From the NCBI GenBank assembly GCA_000469685.2, contig LS997565.1:17635293-17699292 (forward strand): a stretch of DNA of 64,000 bases. Direction: 5' to 3'. This DNA comes from Haemonchus contortus. Lineage: Eukaryota; Nematoda; Chromadorea; Rhabditida; Trichostrongylidae. The notes under the pieces were generated by a model. It saw nothing but the letters and a program-made list of their open reading frames with translations. It ran no database searches and was not told the origin of the DNA. Numbering within the stretch: position 1 is the stretch's first letter; each line of letters begins with the position of its first letter. A program made the position numbers and the translations under genes. This document shows, one piece after another, positions 34,860 to 46,534 of this stretch.

Positions 34860-37800
34860 ATGTTTATGTCGAAAGGCCGAGGTATTGATCGACGGCGAGT
34901 ACATGACGATACGAATTATCTGAATCCAACTTAGGAAATCGATATCACACCGCATGATGTTACGGACAGAAAGGGTATTGGTGATGAAGAGATTGCAGGA
35001 CGTTAGTCAGAGGGGAAAAACGTTTAACGACATAATGACAAGGATGGTACTAGAAGGGCATGGCCTTCCAGAGCGTACTCAAACGTGCGTATGTGCGGCT
35101 TGAGCCATGTAGGTCCTTTTCGATAGATTCAAGACGATTAGCTGGGCCTTCCACATACCGGGCACTGCCTCCCAGTGACATTCCGCATCCCACTCTCTCG
35201 GTTACGACGGCCTCACACTGGCATCCAGGAGCTTCCGTGTGGTAGTGACCTCCCCAAATCTGCACCCGTACACGCTTTAAACTGCATGCAAACGCATGGT
35301 TTGTGGTCTTTATCCATGAGCCACGTGGATCTGTGACCTAGCCAATGCTGCCAGAGTTGAATCCTGGATTTGCAGCGAAGGAATTGCTGCCACTGATTCC
35401 GACGATGACACTGGTTCTAAGTCCTGATTCATGAATACCGATCCAACGTACTTACTGTGAAGTTTCTGCGCTGCCAGTCAGGCGTCCAAGTCGTCGAAAA
35501 CGCTGCGTGCTATCTCGTCCCAATAGCCAGCGGCCTTCTATGTCGTATGCCTTCCGCGGCCGACGTATTTTCCACGGTGATAATGCTGGGACGGGTCTAT
35601 CACGGGGTAAAACTTGGGACAGTAATACGTAAACCAAGCAAGAAAGGGGTCAAGGGTCCTGCGCTCCAATAGCGCTGCGACGGCAAGTGATGGTGGTACA
35701 CAACGGGATCGATGCATCTAGTCGTGCATCTTGGCGCACTACGAGTTCGATCTCTATAGCTGCATGTGTTTTTCAGCAAATAAAACTACGGTTCGATGTA
35801 CCATTTCGTGACCTTGGCATAGGCTCCGGCTAGAAGATTGCACAGGCGGTGAAGTCCCGCAAAGTCGCGGCTGTGTGATTCCTAGCGCCCACCGCACCTG
35901 AGGGTTATCAGAGTGACCTGCGAATGCTCGTGGCGTTTTACCTATATCCTGACACGGGAACGGTCAGGGCTTTCCAACCCTTCAAGCTAGAGAGCGGTTC
36001 TTGATCGGGACGGAAGAGACGAATATCCGAGAAGAGCGATGACATCTAATACCGTATAGGCCTTCGTCAGCATCGCTTTACATGCGCTGAATGTTGAAAA
36101 TGGTGTTCATGATGAAAGGAGATAGTAGCTCTTAAACCAAATCTGAAATCAGCGAAGGTAGGTAAGTGTAATGTCGCAAAATGGCTCCGGACAGTAGGAG
36201 ACTTTTCTCAGGTGTGGATTCGTGCTGGAACTTCATTACGATAGGAAGGCAACAAACTTTCTGTCACTAACAAGATGCGCATGAATGCATGCCTCCTTTT
36301 GAGGAGATTGGTACTCATGATTGAAACGTGGATAGAAGCTGGAAGTTTCTAGCACTCTATTTGTCATTAGGAACGAATTCTCAATCTTTTGCTTAAACCT
36401 GCTTGACACATGTTCATACCATCAGAACTTCCCTTTCATTGGAATCGGTTTGCAAAGAACGGAACAGAGTTCACATAAAAAGACAAAAAGACACAAGACT
36501 CTAATTGTTGGATGTTGAAGGCGAATGCAGTGTTGAATTGATCAATGACAGAATCACCAGACTTAGACTAGACACATTTACTGTGCCTCTGTGAAAAAAG
36601 GGTGACTCTCATGAGAATCTGTGAATTCCTTCGAATGCATGTAGGGTTTTGCATGAAAAGCCGGAAATATGACGTCACAAGTTAATGCTCATATCCATTT
36701 TGTTGTTCTACTAGTGAAGTACTCAACTAAACGCTTCAACATATAGAAGGCCATCATTCCAAGGTGATAAGACACGTTTGTTTTAGAACGCAACTCAGCA
36801 AAATATGTTTTAGTGATTGCCTGTTGAAGCTGTTCGAGCTCCTCTCTTTCGGTATTGAGAAATTCTCTTATTTTTATGATTCTAGCGGTTTTACTCGTTT
36901 TACTGGCTGTCGGATGAGTTCGGTGTCTTGCTCGACTTTTCCAAGCGTGAGGGTTCCGTGAGGCAGAATCTGCTGTATTATGAACACGACAAGAAGGTTG
37001 TTTCATGCACAGTTATCAGGCAAGTGACGCTCCCTCTTCAAGCCTGTTTCCTTTGTTCCTGAGCTCAATTTGGTGCCGAGACGAGATCTGCTCAAGAAGT
37101 GGATTAACAGCCCTGTGGTACGTTGTCATTTTATAGTAATGCCCTTCTAATACCCGTTTCACTTCAAACGGGCCTACGCATAGTACGGAAGATATAGAGA
37201 AAATCGAGGACCCCAGTGACGAAAAAGCCCGGTCATGCTTCATATAACTATTTGTTTATGTGGCATGATGTGCGGAAGAATAGCAGTTCCTCCAAGCCGG
37301 CTTTATGAAATGTAAGGGCTCCAATCACGAAACATTACAGGAATATCGAATTCGATGTCGACTACATGTGCTACAGCAGGGATTTCACTGCACAGAAGTT
37401 CGTCATTCCTGAAGGAGGTACGATCACATGGAGGTCTGCAAAGTCTAAGTTCTAATAAAATGGATGGTTTATTTAGAATTCGTGGTGTTATGCGGTTATA
37501 GAAGCTCGGAGGATGGGATGTTGTGCCGACTTATTCCTTATTATCTTTACGGTGATACACCTTTCGACATAAAGGAGTTCATCATTGATACGCGCCGATT
37601 AGTTCTCTGTCTTACGGGAGGTGTGTTCTGAATTGTAGCTTCTTCAAAGTTCAATAACTATATTTTCTTTGGACGAAGTACATCAAACCTGAGCACCGTG
37701 AAGTACCAGGGGACCCAGATTTATGAGCGCGAAAATTCAGTAACTTTTAAGCAAAGATGATTTATTAATTCCATTTCATTCGTGATTAGTTAGTTGCACA

Positions 37801-37884
37801 ACTAGGTTTTTTTTGCAACCTGCATCGTTACCGAAGTAGGACGCCTTTCATTCCAAATATGGTGATGGCTAATTCAACGCGATC
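34860..37884. other. Unassigned stretch, partly repeat-derived
   Basis: Positions 34860-35700 are GC-richer than average and precede the gag remnant in its orientation, so they may be its leader. A dispersed repeat is at 35824. Two adjacent minus-strand frames (37243-37016 and 37006-36689), one with a charged helix (REELEQLQQAITKTYFAEL), have no recognised family. Confidence 0.35.
35824..36045 (+). repeat. Dispersed repeat, first of two direct copies
   Basis: About 220 bp align with 52802-53030 at roughly 80% identity, sharing CCCACCGCACxTGAGGGTTATC, CTGCGAATGCTCGTGG and TTGATCGGG. The class is unknown; no coding frame was identified. Confidence 0.7.
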
Positions 37885-37886
37885 TA

Positions 37887-38412
37887 CAGTAGAGCTCAAA
37901 AGTCTTCGGTGAAATGCTTTGGCGCTTTTTCATTCATAACCTTTTTATTAGTAGACTAAATCGCACGAAATTTGGATATGTTTAACCAGAGCATATTTCA
38001 CCCTACCCTACACAATTTGACTGTGAATCTACAATATCCACAGGTAGAGCAGGATGTTTGTTGCGGTAGCAGATTTTGCTTAAACTAAAGTTCTTGACGT
38101 CTGCACTAATTCGCACCTTATGTGCGTTTTTCTCATCTATTGTGTTCGGGAATACCGCTCGTACACTTTAGACATGACAAAAAGGAAAGAGATTCTAGGA
38201 GGATCATCATCTGTATTTTCAGTCGATTTTGAGTTTATGCTCTTTGGAATATCTGGAGCATGACCAGATTGCAGGTTAACAGTGGTAAATATTCACAATA
38301 CACCCACGCTCCAAATATAGAAATTTTGCATGAATAGATCCAGTAGGAAAGGAGTTACGACTGAGAAGCACGGCTGAAGAACCATTTCACCGAAGACTTT
38401 CGAGCGCTACTG
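37887..38412. mobile_element. 526-bp TA-flanked MITE (Tc1/mariner type)
   Basis: The ends are about 35-bp inverted repeats reading CAGTAGxGCTCxAAAGTC then TTCGGTGAAATG, bordered by TA at 37885-37886 and 38413-38414. There is no coding frame inside. Size, TIR and TA target fit a Tc1/mariner-class MITE. Confidence 0.75.
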
Positions 38413-38414
38413 TA

Positions 38415-39570
38415 CAATCGTTTGCATACTAGAGGGGGAAGAACAAAGTAAAACTTCTTAAGATTCCAATCGTAAATGAACCGAAGGCTGTAAACGATCT
38501 AGAGCAGCAAGGCCCATCGAGGACAAATCCGAAAGAGTTAGAAAAGCCAGTGTTAACAGAAAAGGACTATTAGTATACCCTGCTTGCACGTCGATCGTAA
38601 TCTTGGATGACCCATCGAAAGGATGGCCACGGAGCAGGACTTATCGAAGGTATCTATGGGAGAGATTGCTAAGCAAAAGCTTCATTGCTATTCCTGTTGT
38701 GTACAGAGATGCTTCTTCATTTCTGATAGCAGTAGACGTTGTGGGGTCAAAAAAGCTGAGCTTGTTAACTCAGTCAAGTAGAAACACGAATCCCTTCATC
38801 GTTCTGACGAAAAAGTTTCCACTACAAAGCCAATTTTTCAAGAAGTAAGACGAACGGGTACTGCATTCATTGGGGAGTTACGGGCGTTAGTTTCATCGGT
38901 GCCAGCGTAAATATCGGGGAAGGCGTGCACTTCAAAAGTGTGCTGTTATGTAAGCAAGACGCAAGGCCGACGGGGAAAAATGAAGAGGGATATCTGCGTG
39001 CCACATGCAAGGAATTCGAAAGCATACTTCAGGTCCCTAATCGTGCTGGTAGGGGATATTTTGGAGTATATTGTAGTTTGTTATTGTACATTACGTAAGC
39101 AAACGCGCATACTCCATTGTTATTATCAGCTGAGAAGCTTCAAATGTATTGCTATGAATAGGCGCACATAATTTTGGGACGCGCTGTAGAACTCACCAGG
39201 AACGAAAGAATGGAAGTACTCTCAAAAAGGGAAATCAGATATAGTAAAGAATGTATCATTGAATAGATGAAAATTATGAGGGCAATATTTCTTTGAGGAG
39301 ATTACGCCTACTTATCCTGACAGTGAGTAGATGTTGATAGGTTATAATTAAGTCAAACGTATCGGATCACCGTAACGGATCACACTGATGGTTAAGCAGA
39401 CGGATTGCAACGGTTTCTAGGCTGAGAGGAAAAGGGTCAATGACATATTGGTTCCTAAACACTGTGCTTTGGTCTTGAATGAACTGTATACTACAGCCAA
39501 AAACCAGTACACATCTATATGCTGTAAAGGTCTGAAGCCTGTTTGTCCTTACCGTGATAGTATTTTACAA
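38415..39570. other. Unassigned stretch
   Basis: Two plus-strand frames of about 80 codons (38603 and 38938) show no recognisable motif. No repeats or RNA genes were seen. Confidence 0.4.
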
Positions 39571-39576
39571 TAGGTA

Positions 39577-39951
39577 ATGATCGCTAGCAAACCTAAAGAT
39601 TTCCAGAAGTCCTTTTTCTCAGTGTTTGGGGAACAATTTCCCATTAATCTTCCATTACCAGATCTCTGGTGTTCAGATGCTCAACTCCGTACTGGCGGTC
39701 ACCCATTCACATTTGGCTCCTCACTAACCTTCTTGCTATACAAAGACAATCCTGTAACTATGTTTCACTATATAAATTATACAATGCAAATCGACTTAGC
39801 TGGTGCATTGCAGGACAATGAAGTGTATATCACACCGAGTGAGTTCCCAACTAATATTCGTAATCCATCATTTAACGGAACGTTAATTAGGTTCTTCATG
39901 GGGCCAGTGATAGATGTCCTGATCATTGTTTTAACATGGAACTCTCCTTGA
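39577..39951 (+). CDS. Unrecognised open exon-like frame (124 aa)
   Basis: One uninterrupted frame follows an acceptor-like TATTTTACAATAG. It reads like a globular extracellular segment (FGEQFPINLPLPDLW, TGGHPFTFGSSLTFLLY) with two N-glycosylation sequons (NYT and NGT), then a hydrophobic run (FMGPVIDVLIIVLTW) that could begin a membrane span. The stop comes directly after that run, where a GC-rich repeat-like block begins, so the true exon may end earlier at a GT or be truncated by an insertion. No family is assigned. Confidence 0.35.
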   Translation: MIASKPKDFQKSFFSVFGEQFPINLPLPDLWCSDAQLRTGGHPFTFGSSLTFLLYKDNPVTMFHYINYTMQIDLAGALQDNEVYITPSEFPTNIRNPSFNGTLIRFFMGPVIDVLIIVLTWNSP

Positions 39952-40600
39952 GAGCATATTTATATAAGTGTCCTATACAAACCATTAGGACGTCGTTAAG
40001 TGAGGTCTCTCTCTCAATGTGCAGCCGCTTGGTCACTAGCCACGAGACGCGATCCCGGGTGGCGAGTAGGAGAGTATGGTATGAAAAGTGTGGGAGTGGC
40101 GTCCTGCGCACCAGTTCAGTCAAAAACTCTTACCTACTTTCGAATCAGTTGTCTTCAGCGCTATAGCCGTTTCAGTTGATCTGTCACCGTCACCCGAGGG
40201 CGGACCGGACCCCGTCCTCTCCCGCAAATTGCGTAAAGCGCGTTCGACTCCTTAGGCGTGTGGACTTGGCACACCTTGTATTTCCTTTCATTTTTATTGC
40301 TTTTCATTGCATTTTCTAAACATAGATGGCATATGTGTTAATCTGTGGCAACTCCCTTCTGTGTATTTTTGCAATTCAATCAAGATTTTCCGCATGTGAG
40401 AGACTAAGTCACCGTATTCGTTATCATTTAGGCGAGGGGGGGAGGGGAGGGGGAGTAGCCAGCATGTGACGTAGACGTAGACGTAGTCGAGTAAATAAAT
40501 TGGTAAGCGTCGTGACTTAGGTACCTATTACTAGAATCGTTTACCGCGTAGTGAACAGAGCACAGGAGCAAATAAGTCCTAATGCAATCAGCGGTTAACT
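39952..40600. other. GC-rich block and G-tract, no gene
   Basis: Positions 39990-40260 are GC-rich and repeat-like (for example CACCGTCACCCGAGGGCGG). At 40435-40455 a run of G clusters could form a G-quadruplex, followed by a short GACGTA tandem (40468-40489). No coding motif was found. Confidence 0.45.
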
Positions 40601-41488
40601 CTTGCGTAAACAGAGGGATCTGGGTATGGTGCGACGGCCATTACCTGCTGCACGCAATTTGAGAACAAGAGAAAAACTGTTTTCCGATACATGCAACGAG
40701 GTCGGCTGTGTATGTCCTCGTCAACACGTACTTAGATATGAACATAGATTCGTTCGCAAGCTTGACAATCTGAATCCGAGGTAAGATCTTGCGAAGTTAT
40801 GGCTCAATCTGGCTCTAGCAGTCTTGGTTGCCTACGCACTAACGTCTAGAAACGAAGAAAAAAGTTGGAAGCGCTCTATGTGGGTCTGAGAAACTACTCA
40901 AAGAAGATCACACTTTCTTCAGGACCATTGCTGGTGATTTCAACTTTGAGACTTGCTTAGAAAGATGTTAAAGAATTTCATATAGAAACCATGAAAAGGA
41001 ATGGAATCAGTGGTTTAGAAGATGGCCCGAGTTTGTCATGTCTACCCACACCCTCCGAGGAAATTCGCATTTTGGAGCCTTTCCATTAGCAAAGCACTTG
41101 GAAGTCACCTCATGGACAGTTTGAGCGTGAAATATCGAATCTTATCGAATGTCGAATCGAATTGACAACCCGTTATCGGTGCAGAATCGAATCCCATGTG
41201 CGATTAACGTCAGTGCTCGAAGTTCTGTATGAGATCAGGCCATAGTATCCCCGAAGCGAAATTTTGGTTTTACATCATGTGGAGAGAGAACTATGAAAAT
41301 CATAGAACAAAGACCTGAGAAGCCATTATCAACTAGCTTTTTCTTAGGGTCATGGGAGGGTTTCGTTTTCGACAAACCATTATCGGTGCGGAATGCCATC
41401 GTCTCTTCGACTATCTTCACGATAGTGCCAGGAAAGTAGGCAATTCATAGTTGCGAAGAGACAACTTCTTAAACATTAATTGACGTCG

Positions 41489-43070
41489 GGGCACTATTCA
41501 CCCTTTGCTGCCCCACTTTGTCGAGAATGGGCTGGATTCTTATAGAACTTTTTTCAAGAAGATGAGAACGACTAGAAACCGGCCTAGAGGGATAATTTGA
41601 CGCGTAGAGCACGAATATCGCATCCACCCGTGATAAAGCGCTCCCGCCACAGGCGTCGGCGCCAAATGGAGCTGGGTCACCAATCTTGCTGAAAACTTGC
41701 CCCTAAGTAGTGTTAGAACATGAATATCATATTTACACTGCATGGTAACTACTACATTCATGGTATCGGTATTATGTGGCCCTAAAAAGGGCCGTTGGGT
41801 TAGGTATATTGGTCTTGGAACTTAATGGATGACGTTCAACACGGATAAATTTCCGCGGTGTGCTCGAAAAAGTTGGAGATGATCTCTCCAGGCTCTCCAA
41901 GCTCGCGACGCCACAGGAATTTCCTGATGTGACTGGTGCATCTTTTAGGATTCAAACCATGCTTCTTATTGGGCACCATCTTGAAGCTCTGCCACAACGA
42001 TTCGATGTTCTAGGTGTGGGCGCCAGTTCGAGGATCTACAAAATTAACCATGTGATTTACGGTGAGGTGTCGATATTCTGCAGGCAATCTGGACAGCTGC
42101 GAATATGCTCTCCATGAATCGGACATCAATGTTGTTCCTGGTCGGATGAATTTGAGAATAATGTTCGTCAGGGTACTAGCATCACGGCGCCTTACCAAAA
42201 CCATAACTGCGCGGCCTTTTTCTCTCTCGATACCTTCGAACAGCCACTCCGTTCTTCGCACAATTCTGCCATGGTTGCACTTCCTTCGCATGAAGTTCGC
42301 TCCGTCAACTTCCACAATCGCTCCTGGTCCACCAATGATGGACGATGCCTTCTATACATAGAACCAAGAATGGATGCTCGTTAAAGGACGCTCCCAATAG
42401 CATCTTCGCGCTCACGCCAAGTTCGAATGACTCGGTTCGGAAGCATCCAAATCCACGGAGCAAAAATTAGGCAGTTGCAAAGATGGTAGTCCGGAAGTTT
42501 AGAGTTTGCAAAAAAGCTTCCGTGCCGGAGAGAAATGATGGCTTCGTTCCTTCACGCATCTTAGAAGCGCGTTTATGGCAGATCCGTACATCGTCTTGAG
42601 GTCTAATGTTCATGGATCCAGAGTATATTGGGCACACTGGAACTGCTTGCAGTCCTTGGCTCCATAACCATGCTCGAAAGTCGTCCGCGTTCAGCTTAAG
42701 CTTTTCAGCAAGTCCAACTACTTGAAATCCTTCAACTCCATAATGCGATTATAGCGATGAAGAGCGTTGAAAGTCATGTTTGATGCAAATGAGAAATTCA
42801 TGAGTCTGGCAACACATCATTTGATTTTGGCGCCAAAACGCGCCATCGATTTTGACACGCACTCTAGCGACGTCCCATGGGCATGTCGAGCAGAAAAGCG
42901 TGGCGGGCGCTAGGCCTTTTCATGACGAATGGATGTGATATTCGTGTTCTACGAGTCAAAATACCACTCTAGGCAAGTTTCTAGTCGGTTTCAGTCCGCC
43001 TCTTGAAAAAAATTCGATAGAAATTAAGCCTAGTCTCGACAAAGTGGGGCAGTAAAAGGTAAATAGTGCC
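41489..43070 (-). mobile_element. Merlin-type DNA transposon inserted in the RTE copy
   Basis: The ends share an imperfect inverted repeat of about 45 bp: GGCACTATTCACCCTTTGCT-like on the left, and GCACTATTTACCTTTTACT-like read inward from the right, both followed by GCCCCACTTTGTCGAG or close variants. ACGTCG occurs just outside both ends (41483-41488 and 43072-43077), consistent with the 8-9-bp duplication expected of Merlin elements with some decay. Inside is a minus-strand IS1595/IS1016-like transposase. RTE sequence resumes directly at the right end. Confidence 0.78.
41880..42720 (-). pseudogene. Merlin (IS1595-like) transposase pseudogene
   Basis: Minus-strand reading gives a weak N-terminal region near 42690-42480 (including RHGSFFANSKLPDYHL), then an open stretch 42315-42010 that holds IVEVDGANFMRRKCNHGR (first catalytic Asp), LFEGIEREKG, FIRPGTTLMSDSWRAY (second Asp) and HLTVNHMVNFVDPRTGAHT. 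An in-frame TAG follows, then NIESLWQSFK (catalytic Glu) continues in the same frame. The DDE order is complete, but the stop and upstream frameshifts disable it. Merlin is the eukaryotic relative of bacterial IS1016/IS1595. Confidence 0.85.
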
Positions 43071-43703
43071 AACGTCGAAGCTTGCGAAGCTATTGAGAGA
43101 AGCGATGAAGAAATATTTGGAAAGAGGAGTGCAGCCGTCGCGGACGAAGTCGCCGAGGCCGAAAGAGCACTCGCACAGTCCGACGGAGCTTCGTCAATTA
43201 CAAGATCGAGATGACTTTCCTTTATCGCCCTGACGGAGGAATAGCTGCATCTCGAAGGGCAAAAGCGAAACCCACCCAAGACTTCTTATCGGATCTCTTC
43301 CACTGCCACGTCTACGCCTACCTATTATCATAGGCAAAACGGCCATGTCTCCGACTCAGTTCTCCCCTCCAGAATTCGAAATGCCATCACACAAATGAAG
43401 CTTCTCACTGCCTCGGTGGATGATTTTAGAACATATCGCCACCACTATACATATCCCACCACTTATCGCCAGAATCTGGCTAGACTGTTCACGCGGTGCA
43501 TGTCGGAATGCAACACAATCCGTGAAAAACTAGCAAGGCTCTGCTGCTGTATAAGAAGGGGATTCTGACGATATTGGCACATATTGGCAACTATCACGCA
43601 GTCTGACTGCTGCCTGCAATGTACAAGCTTTTCACACGTATCATACTTAACAGGGTTGGCAGTATATTAGATGAAGGACAGCCATGCGAGAAGCAGGGAG
43701 AAG

Positions 43704-43745
43704 TCAGTACAGCAATCGTATCTGCACTTATTCATTGCCTGAATT
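43704..43745 (+). repeat. 42-bp direct repeat, copy 1
   Basis: Exactly identical to 44058-44099 (begins TCAGTACAGCAATCGTATCT). It starts at the point where RTE similarity ends. Confidence 0.9.
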
Positions 43746-43974
43746 TTGCTGGGCTACAGGGAATTGGCTATCAACGTGAAGAAAGGAGTTCCGTAGAGCG
43801 GTATTATATCCCCAAGCATCTCTAGTGGAGGTAGTTCTACTCGAATCAGGGTGGCGAGTGGCAGTACTTCCCCGGTAATCACTGCGGCCTTCCGTTAGAT
43901 AACATTTCACGATGCTTTGCTGCACAGGTTTGTTATGATGCAACCGTTTATTAGGGCGACATTTAGACTAACTC

Positions 43975-44400
43975 GTCTACTTCAAGGAGCTGAAAGTAGT
44001 TCGGAGCTCTTGGTCCGAGAAGATCACTTGTTATGACAATGCACTCATTTCGGTTATTCAGTACAGCAATCGTATCTGCACTTATTCATTGCCTGAATTG
44101 ATTCCTCTCGTAGATGTACAACGCCTCCAATACCTCTCTAGCACCGATCTCACTCTCGTAGGCTAGGACCTTGCATTTGCTGTCAAAATCCTTGGTGTGA
44201 TGCCCTTCTAGTCGATGCCTTGCAAGTAGCCTAGATAGGATGTCTCGCCTTTAACCTGCTATATGTCTTTAACGCATATGCCCAGCATCCTTCCCGTCTC
44301 ATCAATATATATTCCCACGTTCGGTCTTCCTGAAACCTGATCATTCGTTTCGTTAGATATTTTGAGTTTTCTCTTCATGGCAGACCACTGGGCAAGATCG
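43975..44400 (-). pseudogene. Penelope-like element GIY-YIG fragment
   Basis: Minus-strand reading, with frame changes, gives GIYIDETGRMLGICVKD, RHRLEGHHTKDFDSKCKVLA, GAREVLEALYIYERN, then after a 42-bp interruption NNRNECIVITSDLL. This is the order of the C-terminal GIY-YIG endonuclease of Penelope-like elements (GIY, then YIG-type IDETGR, then a conserved Glu-containing tail). No reverse transcriptase is present. It is truncated and abuts the RTE remnant. Confidence 0.7.
44058..44099 (+). repeat. 42-bp direct repeat, copy 2
   Basis: Exactly identical to 43704-43745. It interrupts the GIY-YIG reading between YERN and NNRNEC and introduces a stop. Confidence 0.9.
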
Positions 44401-46130
44401 GAGGCCGCCAGCTGTAAGGATAGAAGGTACTACACGGGGTTTTCAGTGCCGTTCTCGAAAACGTCATGCGTTGCTTGGAATGAGAAGCACAGGGCTTCAC
44501 CTCGGAGGCAGCGAATCATTTGTTTTCAGCTTTGCAGATTACTTCGTACTCACCGAGCATAGAGCAGACAGAACGGATGCTTGCCAAATCCGACAACGCC
44601 TGTGAAAAATTGTCTTACGTCAGAGCCCGACGAAGACGATGTTTATGAAGAATGTTCGGTCTGCTTCCTGGTTCTCCTTTTACTCCCAATGGAATGCAGA
44701 TCTGAGAGATAGCTACATGTAGTTACGCCGAGAGATCAGCCTAACGAAAGGCCTAATTCCGGAGCTGAGCAGGAGAAAACGCGAGACGTAGAGAGTACTT
44801 CAAACTAGAGGATAGTCAAAAAATTAGAAAAACTCTTCCCGTTCTCACCTTTTCGTCACTGCAGTACTTCCGACTTTGATATACATCTAAGTGACTTAGA
44901 ATGGAAGGAGAATGTGGTCGTAAGAAAAGAATTCTTCGCTTACTTCGAGAATCTAAGAAATGATAAGGTAGAATTCTTCATGTGATCATGTGTCGATGTT
45001 TGATCAAGGCGCTTGCTCAGTGAACATCTCAGTGCGACAAATAAACACCAAGACGGCCGTAAGCGCGTTAGACATCTTCACAAATGCGACGTCTCGTGTT
45101 CCTCGAACCCCAGCCTCTCACAATTGATGAGTAAATGAGCCTATTCAGCGAGTAGCTAATATGTAGCTGGATGATCAACAAGCCCCTTCCTACTTTTTTT
45201 TCAGGGCACGCCAGAATGAGAATATTCACATTGCCACAACATCCTGGCTTTGTTCCTTGGTTCAAGTCCATCCCCAACCTCTTCAACTCTGGGAACTTTG
45301 TTCTTCTATGGGAACAGGTAACAGTTCCCACCAGTTGTACCGATTTGGATTATTATGGGATGATAGACACCGATTCAGCCAAAACGGAACTACTCCCGAA
45401 GACGAAAGGGAAAAACCAAAGTGTTTCTACTCGATCTCCAAACTATTAATATGCATGTGATCCACACTTCTCTACTCAAGTGAGTGATTTCTTTTGGGTT
45501 CGAAGAGAGTAGCCTCAGTACAGCATGTTGTGTACGGATTAGAGGTCAACCAAGTCAGTCTATCGAATCTGAAGCGAGGGAACTAACTAGTGCAGCGTCA
45601 TATTGGTCTCTTCCTTGACGAATAAAGATAGAGGTGGTGCCGGAGCGTCGCAGCTTGTAGGAATGTGGTAAAAGGGCTCCCGGCTCTCTCAAGCATAAGC
45701 ACGAAATTTGAAAAATAGAAGCATGTCTCGATGAACTTATTAATCTGTGCAGAAGGAGGGCGGAGAAGGTATAAGTGCTGGGCGCACTAATATCAGACTC
45801 CTGTGAAATGATTGAAGCACTGGTTTGTTCCGGATCTAAAGAGTCATTACGATTCTCGACAAAATTGAAGGTTAGATAAATCTCGGAGACGGGATTCTTG
45901 AACTCCAGAGGACTCATGCAGGAAGAAGTGCGAACTTCTGCACAATGTCACGAAAGTACTAGGGCACAGTATGCTGCAATGTTTGGTTTTGGAAAAAGTA
46001 TAGGTAGATTTATTATATCTACTTTTCATTTCTCTTTTTAACACTATGTACAAGTAGCGCTTATGATTAATGTTTTCATACCTATTATATTGTCCGAAGC
46101 GGGGTGGTGAAGTGACGAGTGGCGCCTTAT
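44401..46130. other. Unassigned stretch
   Basis: No recognised family apart from the exon candidate at 45205. A 120-codon minus-strand frame (45917-45555) has no recognisable motif. Confidence 0.35.
45205..45449 (+). CDS. Possible exon, unknown protein
   Basis: It follows a strong acceptor (TACTTTTTTTTCAG). One frame is open to a stop at 45449 and reads FTLPQHPGFVPWFKSIPNLF then NSGNFVLLWEQ; a donor-like GAACAG|GTAACA lies at 45317. No partner exon or family was identified. Confidence 0.22.
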
Positions 46131-46135
46131 CATAG

Positions 46136-46390
46136 GCTGCTTTCATAGTCCGCCGGCCGGCCGGCGTGCCAGCCAAGGCAGTGCTAGGGGGGGGGGGGGG
46201 GGGGAGATGGGAGGCAGACGGTCGGTCAAAGGGCTGAAAACAAAGAAGAACAAAATCAAAAACAAATAACCAGGAGCTTGTACAAATGGTTTTTGATCTC
46301 GTCTCTCTTTGTTTACCCCTTTTTGAAGAGGCTTCCGGACCGTCTGCCCCCTCTTATCCCCTAGCACTCCGGCCGGCCGGTGAAAGCAGC
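46136..46390. repeat. 255-bp foldback with GGCCGG palindromes and an 18-G run
   Basis: GCTGCTTTCA at 46136 pairs with TGAAAGCAGC ending at 46390. Within, CCGGCCGGCCGG, GTGCTAGGGG, GGCAGACGGTC and GATCAAAAAC-like blocks recur in inverted order. An uninterrupted run of 18 G (46187-46204) sits in the left arm only. It is likely a small non-autonomous inverted-repeat element; no TSD was evident. Confidence 0.65.
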
Positions 46391-46495
46391 CATTCAATAC
46401 GCCGCTACGATTCTGAATGGAAGCCGAATGCGGAAACGCATTCCTCAGACGGGATTGATCAGTGCCCAAAAATTTCATCCTTACCTTTTACATTC

Positions 46496-46530
46496 GTATC
46501 TGTATCTGCATCTGTATATGTATCTAGATA
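46496..46530 (+). repeat. TATCTG hexamer microsatellite
   Basis: About six imperfect GTATCT/GCATCT units. Confidence 0.75.
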
Positions 46531-46534
46531 CAAT

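Larger units (their letters stand above)
40602..43703 (+). pseudogene. RTE-clade LINE pseudogene, split by a Merlin insertion
   Basis: The left part (40640-41220) carries decayed AP-endonuclease sequence: EKLFSDTCN, NTYLDMNIDSF, LVAYALTS, TIAGDFNF and MSTHTLRGNSHF, matching the RTE order. The right part resumes at 43075 with SKLAKLLREAMKKYLER, then MTFLYRPDGGIAASRRA, FLSDLFHCHVY, YKLFTRIILNRVGSILDEGQ and PCEKQGEVST, where it ends at 43703. Both pieces lie on the plus strand in many frames. Some endonuclease C-terminal sequence is missing or unrecognisable between 41220 and 41488. RTE LINEs are common in strongylid genomes. It is non-functional. Confidence 0.8.

Noticed and set aside
40602..40784. 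Open segment ending before a GTAAGA, first read as a haem-peroxidase exon
   Set aside because: The surrounding sequence continues as RTE endonuclease (NTYLDMNIDSF, LVAYALTS, AGDFN), which explains it better.
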